The translations under genes were made by a program, and so were the position numbers. This document shows, in pieces, positions 1-7,474 of a DNA stretch of 19,808 bases. The notes below the pieces were generated by a model. It saw nothing but the letters and a program-made list of their open reading frames with translations, searched no databases and had not been told where the DNA came from. Each line of letters begins with the position of its first letter. Position 1 is the stretch's first letter. Source of the stretch: an uncultured Collinsella sp. (GTDB lineage Bacteria; Actinomycetota; Coriobacteriia; Coriobacteriales; Coriobacteriaceae); assembly GCA_902496115.1 (NCBI GenBank), contig CABUZK010000034.1:1-19808 (forward strand), given 5' to 3'.

Positions 1-619
1 CAAAGAAGCCATCGACGCCGGTGGCCTTGAGCTGCGGCAGGTCGGCCGTCTTGACGCCGCCGCCCACCACGATGGGCACGGGGCTTGCCGCGTGGAGGGC
101 AGCCAGGTCCTCAAAGCTTTTGGTGATGATAGAGCCGTCGGCCGCGCGTCCGCAGTCGCGCTTGGTCTCGGTCTCGTGGAGCGGGCCGATGCCCAGGTAG
201 TCGACTAGGCTCATGTCGGCGGTCTTGACGTACTCGAGCATCTCCTCGCAACGGGCCGAAAGGCCCACGATGGCGTCGGGGCCCAAAAGTTTGCGGCAGA
301 CCTCGACGGGAATATCGCTCTGGCCCACGTGCACGCCGTCGACAGCAATACCCTGCTCGCGCGCGGCGAGTACGCAGTCCAGACGGTCGTCGATCAGCAA
401 GGCGACCTGACCGGTCTTGCCGGCCTGTGCGATTGCCTGCGCGGCGTTGCCGGTCAGCGCAATGATCTCGCGGGCGCTTGCCACCTTGGAGCGCACCTGA
501 ATGCAGGTAAAGCCGGCGTCGAGCGCCTGGGCCACCACATCGCCCACGGGACGTCCCAGCGTGTTTTCGGGGCCGAGTACCAGATAGGCCGAGATATCAA
601 GGTTGTCGCGGATGCTCAT
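1..619 (-). CDS. thiE: Thiamine-phosphate synthase, 3' end cut by window edge
   Basis: ThiE joins the pyrimidine (HMP-PP) and thiazole (HET-P) halves of thiamine to give thiamine phosphate in the cytoplasm. About 206 residues are visible. Family motifs appear in order: IQVRSK near the N-terminus, LLIDDR, GVHVGQSD, VGLSARC, the phosphate-loop segment YLGIGPLHETETKRD, and PIVVGGGV followed by GVDGFF at the cut edge. Family members are about 210-220 residues, so only the last few are missing. The start is the ATG whose first base is 619. It overlaps the stop of the upstream thiamine-binding protein gene as ATGA, so translational coupling is likely. It is the third gene of a minus-strand operon led by a TPP riboswitch. 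No defect is seen. Confidence is high from motif order and operon context. Confidence 0.95.
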   Translation of the reverse strand, partial: MSIRDNLDISAYLVLGPENTLGRPVGDVVAQALDAGFTCIQVRSKVASAREIIALTGNAAQAIAQAGKTGQVALLIDDRLDCVLAAREQGIAVDGVHVGQSDIPVEVCRKLLGPDAIVGLSARCEEMLEYVKTADMSLVDYLGIGPLHETETKRDCGRAADGSIITKSFEDLAALHAASPVPIVVGGGVKTADLPQLKATGVDGFF

Positions 620-957
620 CGTGCTTCCTCCTGTTTCCTGATCTGTGCTTCCATGCGCTCGAGTTTGCCGGTCATGGTGTCGGTAAATCCGGGTCGAATA
701 TCGGCTTTGAGCACGACTTCGGTGCGGATGCCCTTGCTCGCCAACACAAAGGTTGCGTCGCGCACGACCTGCATGACCTCGTCCCAGTCGCCCTCGATCT
801 CGGTGAACATCGAGGTGGTGCGGTTGGGAAGGCCGCTCTTGCGAATGACGCGCACGACTTCGGCGACCTCGGCGGATAGCTCGTCGCCGGTGCCGCATGG
901 GGCGATGGCCACGGCGACGAGCGTGTTCATGCCGGCATTGGTTGCGGGCTCGGACAT
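616..957 (-). CDS. Thiamine-binding protein, MTH1187/YkoF family (DUF77)
   Basis: This 113-residue protein matches the MTH1187-like thiamine-binding fold: a ferredoxin-like beta strand then IAPCGTG (residues 18-24), an amphipathic helix with VAEVVRVIRKSGL (31-43), and the signature FTEIEGDWDEVM (51-62). Known relatives bind thiamine or its pyrimidine part and are thought to act as carriers or scavengers, not enzymes. The first ATG is preferred because GAGGAGG lies 8 nt upstream, even though the family homology begins near Met10, which has no ribosome binding site. The gene lies 3 bp after thiM and overlaps thiE by 4 bp, so it belongs to the riboswitch-controlled salvage operon. Its exact ligand here is not known; HMP, thiazole or thiamine are all possible. 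There is no signal peptide, so it should be cytoplasmic. Confidence 0.85.
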   Translation of the reverse strand: MSEPATNAGMNTLVAVAIAPCGTGDELSAEVAEVVRVIRKSGLPNRTTSMFTEIEGDWDEVMQVVRDATFVLASKGIRTEVVLKADIRPGFTDTMTGKLERMEAQIRKQEEAR

Positions 958-960
958 GGC

Positions 961-1800
961 TTATGCCTCCTCGAGCTCGAGTCGGTTATCGGCGATGTCT
1001 TGGGCGGTCGCGCGGTAGAGCTCGTCGATAAAGGCGACCTTAAAGCTTGCCGGGGCATCGGCGACAGCGGCGGCACGCGTGCCGGCAACGTTGTAGACCG
1101 CGGTGCCGCAGACGGCTGCCGTAAACGGGTCGGCGGCGCAGGCGTACACGGCCAGCACGCCGCCCTGCGAGCAGCCGCAGCCGGTGATCTTGGACATGAG
1201 CGGGCTGCCGCCGTGGGACTTGGCTACGGTCGTGCCGTCGGTAATCAGGTCGACTTCGCCCGAGACCACTACGGCGCCGCCGGTGTAGCGGGCGAGCGCC
1301 ACGGCGGCACCACGGGCGGCGTCGACCGTGTCGGTGGTATCGACACCGCGCACGCGGCTCAGATCGGCCGCCTCGCCCTCAAGACCCCACAGGCCGGCGA
1401 GCGCGATAATCTCGGAGGCGTTGCCGCGCACGATGGCGGGCTTGTACTGCTTGAGCTCGTTTACCAGCTGGGTGCGCAGGCTACCGATGCCCAGGCCCAC
1501 CGGATCGAGCACCCAGGGCTTGCCGGCGTCGTGTGCCGCCTTGGCCGCGCGGGGAATCGTCTGCTCGTAGATAGGGAAGAGCGTGCCCATGTTGAGATAG
1601 ATGGCGCCGCCGCCGGCAACGAGCGCTTCGCCCTCGTCGGGCAGATAGACCATGGCGGCCGATCCGCCCACGGCGAGCTGTGCGTTGGCGACAAAGTCGA
1701 TCGTCACCGTGTTGGTGATGGAGCCTGCCATCGGATTGGTGGCACGAATCTCCTCCACGGCCTTGACCATATGTTGCTTAAGCTGTTCCGAATCAATCAC
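961..1800 (-). CDS. thiM: Hydroxyethylthiazole kinase
   Basis: ThiM phosphorylates the salvaged thiazole alcohol (HET) with ATP so that ThiE can use it. The 279-residue protein is of normal length. Recognisable segments are ITNTVTIDFVAN (28-39), NMGTL (70-74), WVLDPVG (96-102), IVRGNASEI (123-131), VVSGEVDLI (178-186) and the C-terminal anion-hole loop ITGCGC (205-210), which carries the cysteine typical of the active site. The frame stays open further upstream, but that part is the riboswitch leader. The real start is the GTG at 1800, 8 nt behind GGAGG. It is the first gene after the TPP riboswitch and terminator, followed by the thiamine-binding protein (3-bp gap) and thiE. The set points to salvage of thiazole; thiC and thiG are not in view. 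Confidence 0.95.
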   Translation of the reverse strand: MIDSEQLKQHMVKAVEEIRATNPMAGSITNTVTIDFVANAQLAVGGSAAMVYLPDEGEALVAGGGAIYLNMGTLFPIYEQTIPRAAKAAHDAGKPWVLDPVGLGIGSLRTQLVNELKQYKPAIVRGNASEIIALAGLWGLEGEAADLSRVRGVDTTDTVDAARGAAVALARYTGGAVVVSGEVDLITDGTTVAKSHGGSPLMSKITGCGCSQGGVLAVYACAADPFTAAVCGTAVYNVAGTRAAAVADAPASFKVAFIDELYRATAQDIADNRLELEEA

Positions 1801-1805
1801 TGCAC

Positions 1806-1820
1806 ATGCCTCCTTGGCAT
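1806..1820 (-). promoter_or_regulatory. Small hairpin enclosing the thiM ribosome binding site
   Basis: On the minus strand the bases ATGCC and GGCAT pair around AAGGA, so part of the Shine-Dalgarno sequence of thiM lies in the loop and 3' arm of a 5-bp stem just before the GTG start. It could tune initiation after the terminator is read through. The pairing is seen directly; any regulatory effect is inference, and the stem is short. Confidence 0.35.
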
Positions 1821-1852
1821 AGAAAAGGGGCGCTGTGCATAGACAGCGCCCC
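1821..1852 (-). terminator. Rho-independent terminator in the thiM leader
   Basis: A perfect 10-bp stem (GGGGCGCTGT with ACAGCGCCCC) and 6-nt loop is followed on the minus strand by TTTTCT. It lies between the TPP aptamer and the thiM ribosome binding site, the classic position for the expression platform of a transcription-terminating riboswitch. Confidence 0.85.
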
Positions 1853-1864
1853 TGTAAAGGCGGC

Positions 1865-1956
1865 ATGCTCCCTACGCCAGCATTAACTGACAGGTTCAAA
1901 GGATTGGGCCCCATGCCCTCTCAGCCTTGTGGTTTGCACCGCTGGCACTCCCGCAT
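1865..1956 (-). promoter_or_regulatory. TPP (THI-box) riboswitch controlling the thiM operon
   Basis: Read on the minus strand, the leader holds the conserved THI-box landmarks in order: GGGAGTGCC, CTGAGAGGGCA, GAACCTG, and GCTGGCGTAGGGAGCAT. The closing P1 helix pairs ATGC at the 5' end with GCAT at the 3' end. The aptamer is followed within 15 nt by the terminator at 1821-1852 and then by thiM. When TPP is bound, transcription should stop before thiM, the thiamine-binding gene and thiE. The identification rests on the near-complete conserved core and on the downstream thiamine genes. Confidence 0.95.
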
Positions 1957-2055
1957 CGAATCTGTTGTCCCCTATACTAGCGCACCTGCCAATAAGGGAC
2001 AGGTTTATTTTGGTAGGTCGTTACAATAGGTAGGACCGATACGAATGGGGGCCTT

Positions 2056-2964
2056 ATGATTAAACTTGCGCTGACCGATATGGACGATACGCTGATTCCA
2101 GCCGGGCATGACGGCGCCAGCGACTACGCCATTGAGGGTATTCATGCCATGCAGACGGCGGGTCTGCACTTTGGCCCGGTTTCGGGCCGTCAGCCGTCTG
2201 CGATGGGCTGGATGTTCAGAAATCGTTCCGAGTGCTTTTCGACCGGTGCGTTCTGCAACGGCCAGGTCATGTTTGTGGACGGCGAGGCGGTAGCCTCGCA
2301 TGCGACCGACAACGCCGCCCTTATGCGCTTGGCTGACTACTTGGAGCAGGAGACCGACGATACGTATCTGAAGGTCTACAGCCTGGGTGATGACTTTTGG
2401 GGTAACGATGCCTACTGCGTGACGAGCGATCCCGAGCGCGTGCGTCGCGCCATGGAGTCGGGCGGCAACGCGTGGCTCAAGGGCGAAGAGGCCCCGTGCC
2501 GTCCTGTTGTCGATGATGCCCCGGTATACAAGGCGAATATCTGGAGTGCCCGTTCACGTGAGGAGCTCGCTGAGCTGCGCGAGCGCATTGCCGCTGAGGT
2601 GCCGGAGCTCTCGCTTGTGTTTCCCAACAACCGCGTGCGCCTGTTTGACATCCTTCCGGCTGGTTGGGACAAGGGCTGCGCTGCGCTGGAGCTGGCGCGC
2701 GCTTTGGGCCTGACGCCCGATGAAGTGGCCGTATTTGGCGATTCCGATAACGATCTGCCCATGATCGATGCCGTTCCCAACTCCGTTGCAGTCGCCAATG
2801 CCAACGAGGCCGTCACGGCTGCCGCGCGCTGGCATATCGGCGCTGCGGCAGACGATGCGGTTGCCGGGGCTCTGCATCAGATTGCCGCCTGCGCCGCGAC
2901 GGGGGAGATGCCGCCGTTTATGCGTCAGGTGAGCACGACTGGTTTCGACGTCACGAACGTCTAG
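2056..2964 (+). CDS. HAD-superfamily phosphatase, Cof type (class IIB)
   Basis: This 302-residue protein is a cytoplasmic Mg-dependent haloacid dehalogenase-type hydrolase of the Cof/YidA group, which removes phosphate from sugar phosphates and related small metabolites. Motif I is DMDDTL with Asp8 as nucleophile and Asp10 as acid/base; motif II is Ser43 in VSGR; motif III is Lys206 in GWDKG; motif IV is GDSDNDLPM (228-236). The long insert between motifs II and III is the C2 cap of class IIB enzymes. GGGGG lies 4 nt before the ATG. A TACAAT element at 2022-2027 is a possible -10. The gene diverges from the thiamine operon and ends 10 bp before a LysR gene, so the two are probably co-transcribed. 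The substrate cannot be read from sequence. Confidence 0.9.
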   Translation: MIKLALTDMDDTLIPAGHDGASDYAIEGIHAMQTAGLHFGPVSGRQPSAMGWMFRNRSECFSTGAFCNGQVMFVDGEAVASHATDNAALMRLADYLEQETDDTYLKVYSLGDDFWGNDAYCVTSDPERVRRAMESGGNAWLKGEEAPCRPVVDDAPVYKANIWSARSREELAELRERIAAEVPELSLVFPNNRVRLFDILPAGWDKGCAALELARALGLTPDEVAVFGDSDNDLPMIDAVPNSVAVANANEAVTAAARWHIGAAADDAVAGALHQIAACAATGEMPPFMRQVSTTGFDVTNV

Positions 2965-2974
2965 GGAGAAAGCT

Positions 2975-3871
2975 ATGAAGCTTCAGCAGCTCAGGTATGT
3001 CGTCAAAGTTGCCGAATGCGGCAGCATCACCGAGGCCTCGCGCCGGCTCTTTGTGTCGCAGCCTTCGATTACCGCATCGATTCGCGATCTCGAAAACGAG
3101 ATGGGCGTGCATATCTTTGAGCGCACTAACAAGGGCGTCGTTGTGTCCGAGGAAGGCGAGACCTTCTTGGGCTATGCGCGTCAGGTACTCGATCAGGCCG
3201 ACCTGCTCGAGGGCAAGTACAAGGGCGCATCCGAGCAGGTGCCGCACTTTAGTGTGAGCTGCCAGCATTATTCCTTTGCCGTTAACGCGTTTGTCGACGT
3301 GATTCGCGAGTTCGATGCCGCGCGTTACGACTTTACCCTGCGCGAGGAGCAAACCCACGAGATTATCGAGGACGTCGCGCACATGAAAAGCGAGCTCGGC
3401 ATCCTGTATCTGTCGGAGCACAATCGCGAGGTCATCGAGCGCATGCTGGCGGCCAACGAGCTCGTGTTCGAAGGGCTCTTTTGCGCCGCGCCGCACGTTT
3501 TTGTGTGTGCAGACCATCCGCTGGCTGGCCGCTCCAGCGTGACGCTCGAGGACTTGGAAGACTACCCGTTCCTGTCCTATGAGCAGGGCAGCTACAACTC
3601 GTTTTACTATTCCGAGGAGCTGACCTCGACCTTTGAGCGCCGCAAGAATATCCGCGTGCGCGACCGTGCGACGTTGTTCAACCTGGTCATGGGCCTCAAC
3701 GGCTACACGGTGTGTTCGGGCGTGATCAGCCACGAGCTCAACGGCCCCGGTATTATCTCGATTCCGCTCGATGTAGACGAGTACATGGAGATCGGCATCA
3801 TCACGCGCAAAAATACGACGCTAACGCGCTATGGGCAGGCCTATATCGACGCGATTCGTCAGCACATCTAG
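2975..3871 (+). CDS. LysR-family transcriptional regulator
   Basis: This 298-residue protein has the standard LysR plan. An N-terminal winged helix-turn-helix spans about residues 1-60, with the recognition region GSITEASRRLFVSQPSITA (16-34) and the family hallmark FERTNKG (48-54). The effector-binding domain runs from about residue 90 to the end. AGGGAGA precedes the ATG. It follows the HAD gene by 10 bp and lies just upstream of a MetE-like methionine synthase, whose 5' region contains a perfect inverted repeat of the T-N11-A type. From this context it may control methionine synthesis, in the way MetR does in enterobacteria, but the effector is unknown. No truncation or odd residue was noticed. 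Confidence 0.92.
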   Translation: MKLQQLRYVVKVAECGSITEASRRLFVSQPSITASIRDLENEMGVHIFERTNKGVVVSEEGETFLGYARQVLDQADLLEGKYKGASEQVPHFSVSCQHYSFAVNAFVDVIREFDAARYDFTLREEQTHEIIEDVAHMKSELGILYLSEHNREVIERMLAANELVFEGLFCAAPHVFVCADHPLAGRSSVTLEDLEDYPFLSYEQGSYNSFYYSEELTSTFERRKNIRVRDRATLFNLVMGLNGYTVCSGVISHELNGPGIISIPLDVDEYMEIGIITRKNTTLTRYGQAYIDAIRQHI

Positions 3872-3918
3872 GCTGCCGTGTTCCGCGCGGAGTCAAATCT
3901 CTTTATTGCGGCCCAAAC

Positions 3919-3941
3919 TGATATAGGAAGCATCTATATCA
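3919..3941. promoter_or_regulatory. Candidate LysR-type operator upstream of the metE-like gene
   Basis: A perfect inverted repeat, TGATATAG-N7-CTATATCA, contains the LysR signature T-N11-A (T at 3924, A at 3936). It lies in the 156-bp gap between the LysR gene and the MetE-like gene, about 87 bp before the start codon. The site is seen directly; which protein binds it is inference from the neighbour. Confidence 0.6.
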
Positions 3942-3973
3942 AACTGTTATAAACATATATTTTACGATGGCCA

Positions 3974-3987
3974 TATGAGCGCTCATA
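3974..3987. promoter_or_regulatory. Perfect 14-bp palindrome before the metE-like gene
   Basis: TATGAGC joined to GCTCATA forms an uninterrupted dyad 40 bp upstream of the ATG and 32 bp downstream of the T-N11-A repeat. It could be a second operator or a short mRNA leader hairpin. No protein can be assigned to it. Confidence 0.4.
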
Positions 3988-4027
3988 CTCTGTCCCAGTA
4001 AAGCAACCAATGCAAAGGGAGATATCT

Positions 4028-5161
4028 ATGAGCACTTCGATTCAACCGAACGCGCCGTTTCGCGCCGATATCGTCGGCAGCTTTCTTCGTCCGCAGGCTG
4101 TGAAGGACGCCCGTGCCGCCTATGCCGCGGGCACACTCGACGCCGCCGGTCTTAAGGCCGTCGAGGACGAGGCCATTCGCGACTTGGTGGCTAAGCAGAA
4201 GGCCGCCGGCCTACAGGTCATCACCGATGGCGAGTTCCGCCGCAGCTACTGGCACCTCGACTTTATGTGGGGGCTCAACGGCATTGAACGCCGTACCTCG
4301 CGTACGGGCTATATGTTCCACGACGAGGAGACCACGGCCGACACCGCCGTGGTAACCGGTCCCATCAGCGGCGAGAACCATCCGTTCGTCGAGCACTTTA
4401 AGTTTGTCAAGGCGCTTGAGGGAGAGGGCCAGGTCGCGCGGCAAACCATTCCGGCGCCGATCCAGACGTTCTCCGAAGTTACGCTCGACCGCTGCGACGG
4501 CCAGCAGGAGAGTCTACGTGCCGTTTATAAGACCGACGAAGAACTTGCCGATGCCATCGCTGCAGCATATCGCACCGTGATTGCCGACCTGTATGCTGCA
4601 GGCTGCCGCAACATCCAATTTGATGACTGCACCTGGGGCATCTATTGCGATACCGACTTTGTGTCCAAGACTGGCATGAGCCCGGTTGACCTGCAAAAGG
4701 TGAGCGAGCTGGGCGTGGCGCTCAACAATGCCGCCATCGCGGACAAGCCCGACGATCTGGTCATCAACACGCATGTATGCCGCGGCAACTACCACTCCAC
4801 CTACGCTTTTGAGGGTGGCTACGACCCCATCGCGCCGTACCTGTTTGCGCATGAGGATGTCGATGCGTTCTATTTGGAGTTCGACACGCCGCGCGCCGGT
4901 GGTTTTGAGCCGCTCAAGTACGTTGCTCCCGGCAAGAAGGTCGTGCTGGGCTTGGTGACTACCAAGGCGGCAGAGCTCGAGAACGAGGACGCTATTGTCG
5001 AGCGCATCCGCGAGGCGGCAAAGTACGTGCCGCTCGAGAACCTGTATCTGTCTCCGCAGTGTGGCTTTGCCAGCTGCGAGATTGGCAACAAGCTGACCGA
5101 GGACGAGCAGTGGGCAAAGATCGCGCTGGTCAGGAGCATTGCCGAGCGCGTTTGGAAGTAA
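4028..5161 (+). CDS. Short MetE-like methionine synthase (catalytic domain only)
   Basis: The 377-residue protein corresponds to the C-terminal catalytic barrel of cobalamin-independent methionine synthase, as in the YxjG/YxjH group, and lacks the N-terminal MetE domain. It should move a methyl group to homocysteine at a zinc site. The expected zinc ligands are present: His249 and Cys251 in NTHVCRGN, Glu284 in YLEFD, Cys345 in LSPQCGF. The conserved start RADIVGSFLRP (12-22) is also typical. The ATG at 4028 is chosen over an in-frame ATG at 4010 because AGGGAGA lies 5 nt upstream of it. It is preceded by a LysR gene and two palindromes, suggesting LysR control. The methyl donor is uncertain: methyl-folate is used by full-length MetE, but short homologues differ in donor. 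Confidence 0.88.
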   Translation: MSTSIQPNAPFRADIVGSFLRPQAVKDARAAYAAGTLDAAGLKAVEDEAIRDLVAKQKAAGLQVITDGEFRRSYWHLDFMWGLNGIERRTSRTGYMFHDEETTADTAVVTGPISGENHPFVEHFKFVKALEGEGQVARQTIPAPIQTFSEVTLDRCDGQQESLRAVYKTDEELADAIAAAYRTVIADLYAAGCRNIQFDDCTWGIYCDTDFVSKTGMSPVDLQKVSELGVALNNAAIADKPDDLVINTHVCRGNYHSTYAFEGGYDPIAPYLFAHEDVDAFYLEFDTPRAGGFEPLKYVAPGKKVVLGLVTTKAAELENEDAIVERIREAAKYVPLENLYLSPQCGFASCEIGNKLTEDEQWAKIALVRSIAERVWK

Positions 5162-5283
5162 CGCTACCGTTCGCAGGTGACGGCGCGTGCGAGACATAGC
5201 GTATCGCGTACAATGGTTCGGATCGTATCGTTCGGGCAGGTTATCCGATATGTCCGATCGCCCTTCCATTCGAAAGGACATCC

Positions 5284-6617
5284 ATGTCCCAGTCTTCGAT
5301 GCCCGCCGTCACCGATGCCATCTACGATGCGTCATCGCTCGGCCGCCCGCGCATGTTTTTGCTCGGCCTGCAGCACCTGTTTGCCATGTTTGGCGCCACC
5401 GTGCTGGTGCCCGTGCTCACCGGTCTCTCGGTTTCGGCAACACTATTGTTTGCCGGCTTGGGCACCCTGCTGTTCCACTTCCTGTCGCGCGGTAAGGTGC
5501 CCGCGTTCCTGGGCTCGTCGTTTGCCTTTATCGCGGGCTATGCCGCCATTGCACCCAACGGCGAGGCCGAGCTTTTGCCCTACGCTTGCTTGGGCGTTGC
5601 CTGCGCCGGCCTGCTCTATCCGGTGCTGGCAGCGCTGTTCCGCGCATTTGGCGCCAAGCGTGTCATGCGCTTCTTTCCGCCGGTGGTGACCGGTCCCATT
5701 GTCATTTCCATCGGCCTGATCCTGGCGAGCTCTGCCATTGCCAACTCCAGACCAACTGGCTTGTCGCCGTTATCGCTGTGGCCGTAATCGTCATCTGCAA
5801 CATCTGGGGCCGCGGCATGGTCAAGATCGTGCCGATTCTGCTGGGCGTTGTGGTGAGCTATGCCGTTGCGACTGCGCTGGGCGAGGTCGATTTTTCGGGC
5901 GTCGCAGCCGCTCCCTGGGTTGGCTTGCCCGTCGTGTGGGACAACACCGTGTTTGCGCTCTTTGGGCCGCAGTTCGATAGCGGCCTCGCCACGACGGCCA
6001 TCATTACCATCATGCCGCTGGCCTTTGCGACCATGATCGAGCATATCGGTGACATCTCTGCTATCGGTTCGACTTGCGAGCGCAACTACATTGCCGATCC
6101 CGGTCTGCATCGCACGCTGCTCGGCGATGGTCTTGCCACGATTCTGGCTTCGCTCTTTGGCGCTCCGGCCAACACCACGTATGGTGAGAACACCGGCGTG
6201 CTTGCCCTGACGCGTGTGTTTGACCCGCGCGTGATTCGCATTGCCGCGTGCTGCGCCATCGTGCTTTCGTTCTGCCCCAAGTTCGCGGCTGTCATTGCGG
6301 CCATGCCGGCGTGTGTAATCGGCGGCGTGTCGCTCGTACTCTATGGCATGATCAGTGCCGTGGGCGTTCGCAACCTTATCGAAAACCAGGTCGATTTCCA
6401 GAACAACCGTAACGTGCTGGTGGCGGCTCTGGTGCTCGTGCTTTCGCTCGGTATTGCGTATAGCACCGCCGGTGCTATCGTGCTGGAGCTGGGCGGCGTG
6501 ACGATTTCGCTTTCCGGTCTTGCCGTGGGCTCGCTGGTCGGTATCGTGCTCAATGCGATTCTGCCCGGCAATGATTTTGAGTTCGATGTCTCGGAACTCG
6601 AGGAGACTGTCGAATAG
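5284..6617 (+). pseudogene. uraA: Uracil permease (NCS2 family) with a frameshift
   Basis: Two overlapping frames together encode one UraA/PyrP-type uracil:proton symporter of about 444 residues. The first frame begins at 5284 (AAAGGA ribosome binding site) with LQHLFAMFGATVLVPVL and GSSFAF; it runs out at a stop at 5785-5787. The second frame carries the rest, including the catalytic segment MIEHIGD, the motif NTTYGENTGV and the last membrane helices, ending at 6617. The frames meet at 5746-5748, where one base appears to be missing: adding one restores the smooth reading from ANx into QTNWLVAV. There is no homopolymer or slippery sequence there, so programmed slippage is unlikely; a real deletion or a sequencing error are the alternatives. 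Apart from this break both halves look well conserved, so decay would be recent. A strong terminator follows. Confidence 0.85.
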
Positions 6618-6641
6618 CGGTTGTGTTCAGCTAAATCAAAA

Positions 6642-6673
6642 AATGGCGCCCGTGCGTACGCGTGGGCGCCATT
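6642..6673. terminator. Bidirectional terminator between uraA and the esterase
   Basis: A 10-bp perfect stem (AATGGCGCCC with GGGCGCCATT), extended by further pairs in the loop, sits between two convergent genes. On the minus strand it is followed by a T-run (TTTTTTGA), on the plus strand by TATTAATA. It directly abuts the esterase stop codon. Confidence 0.85.
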
Positions 6674-6674
6674 A

Positions 6675-7340
6675 TTAATACGTCAGTATCCAGCGGATGC
6701 CGCGGGCCATGCGCAAGTCGGTTTGGGCAAAGTGATTGCCGGGGTTGAGCTCCAGCGTTGTTGGAATGCCGTGCTCGACGAGCAACGCTTCCATCGCGCG
6801 TGTGTCGTCGAGTACATGCCGCATCATGCGGTTGGGCGTCTTGGTCTCTTTTTTGCCGAGTGACAGATAGACGGCTTGCGGGCTGCCGGCAAAAGGGGCC
6901 GTGCTGGCACGGTCGACAAATTCGGGAAACCACAGCGACCCCGATGCGCTCGCCACGCGGTCAAAGACATCGGTTTGCCAGAGAGCCCAAAGCGAAAAGA
7001 GGCCCGCCAGCGAGTAGCCGGCAACGCCGCGCCAGGTGGGCGGCTGAGGAAGCGACGACTCGACCTGGGGGATTATCTGATTCAGCAGCTCATCAAGAAA
7101 ACCGGCAGCTTGGCCGCCGAAAGGCTCGGCATCGCGTACGGTCCCGTCGCATGCCCAGGGGCTCAGCTCGCGATTCCAATCGAGCCCGCCAATGGCGACA
7201 AGGGTAAGCGGTGGGCAGTCGAGCTCTTGGCAGCACTCGTAGACTTCACTGCCGTCTCCCATGACCACGGGGAGGTAGATGACAGGTGCGCTTTCCGTAT
7301 GATTCGGATAAACGGTTATCTGCTTTTGGCACGCTTCCAT
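6675..7340 (-). CDS. Alpha/beta-hydrolase esterase (IroE/esterase D-like)
   Basis: The 221-residue protein resembles serine esterases of the siderophore-esterase/esterase D group (COG2819 type). The nucleophile elbow is GYSLAG with Ser110; the catalytic His is probably His203 in NPGNHF; an acid near residues 164-166 (KKET) is likely. There is no signal peptide, so it is probably cytoplasmic. The frame is open upstream to 7520, but that stretch covers the terminator of the preceding permease gene. The ATG at 7340 has GAGGGA 8 nt before it, while Met at 7388 has no good site. It lies on the same strand as, and downstream of, the purine permease, separated from it by a terminator, so it is likely transcribed on its own. 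The substrate is unknown; no siderophore genes are nearby. Confidence 0.8.
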   Translation of the reverse strand: MEACQKQITVYPNHTESAPVIYLPVVMGDGSEVYECCQELDCPPLTLVAIGGLDWNRELSPWACDGTVRDAEPFGGQAAGFLDELLNQIIPQVESSLPQPPTWRGVAGYSLAGLFSLWALWQTDVFDRVASASGSLWFPEFVDRASTAPFAGSPQAVYLSLGKKETKTPNRMMRHVLDDTRAMEALLVEHGIPTTLELNPGNHFAQTDLRMARGIRWILTY

Positions 7341-7408
7341 GACGGGCTTCCCTCGACGTTGTGATATCGACAGCTCCAATTGTCGCATGTCGATGCATAC
7401 GCTCTGCC

Positions 7409-7448
7409 GAAAAGAAAAGCGCGGGGCCGCATGGCGACTCCGCGCTTT
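7409..7448 (-). terminator. Rho-independent terminator after the purine permease gene
   Basis: On the minus strand, AAAGCGCGG pairs with CCGCGCTTT (9 bp) around a GC-rich loop and is followed by TTTTCTTTTC. It begins 26 bp after the permease stop and separates it from the esterase gene. Confidence 0.88.
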
Positions 7449-7474
7449 GGTGTTCTGCTTTGGCAGCTTTGCCG

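Noticed and set aside
1000..1842. 280-codon plus-strand frame opposite thiM
   Set aside because: It overlaps the TPP riboswitch and thiM on the other strand and has a Gly/His/Arg-rich shadow composition.
2951..3733. 260-codon minus-strand frame opposite the LysR gene
   Set aside because: No motif or start signal; the sense strand encodes a clear LysR protein.
5746..5750. Programmed ribosomal frameshift in uraA
   Set aside because: There is no slippery heptamer, homopolymer, internal Shine-Dalgarno or downstream structure at the junction; a deletion or sequence error is simpler.
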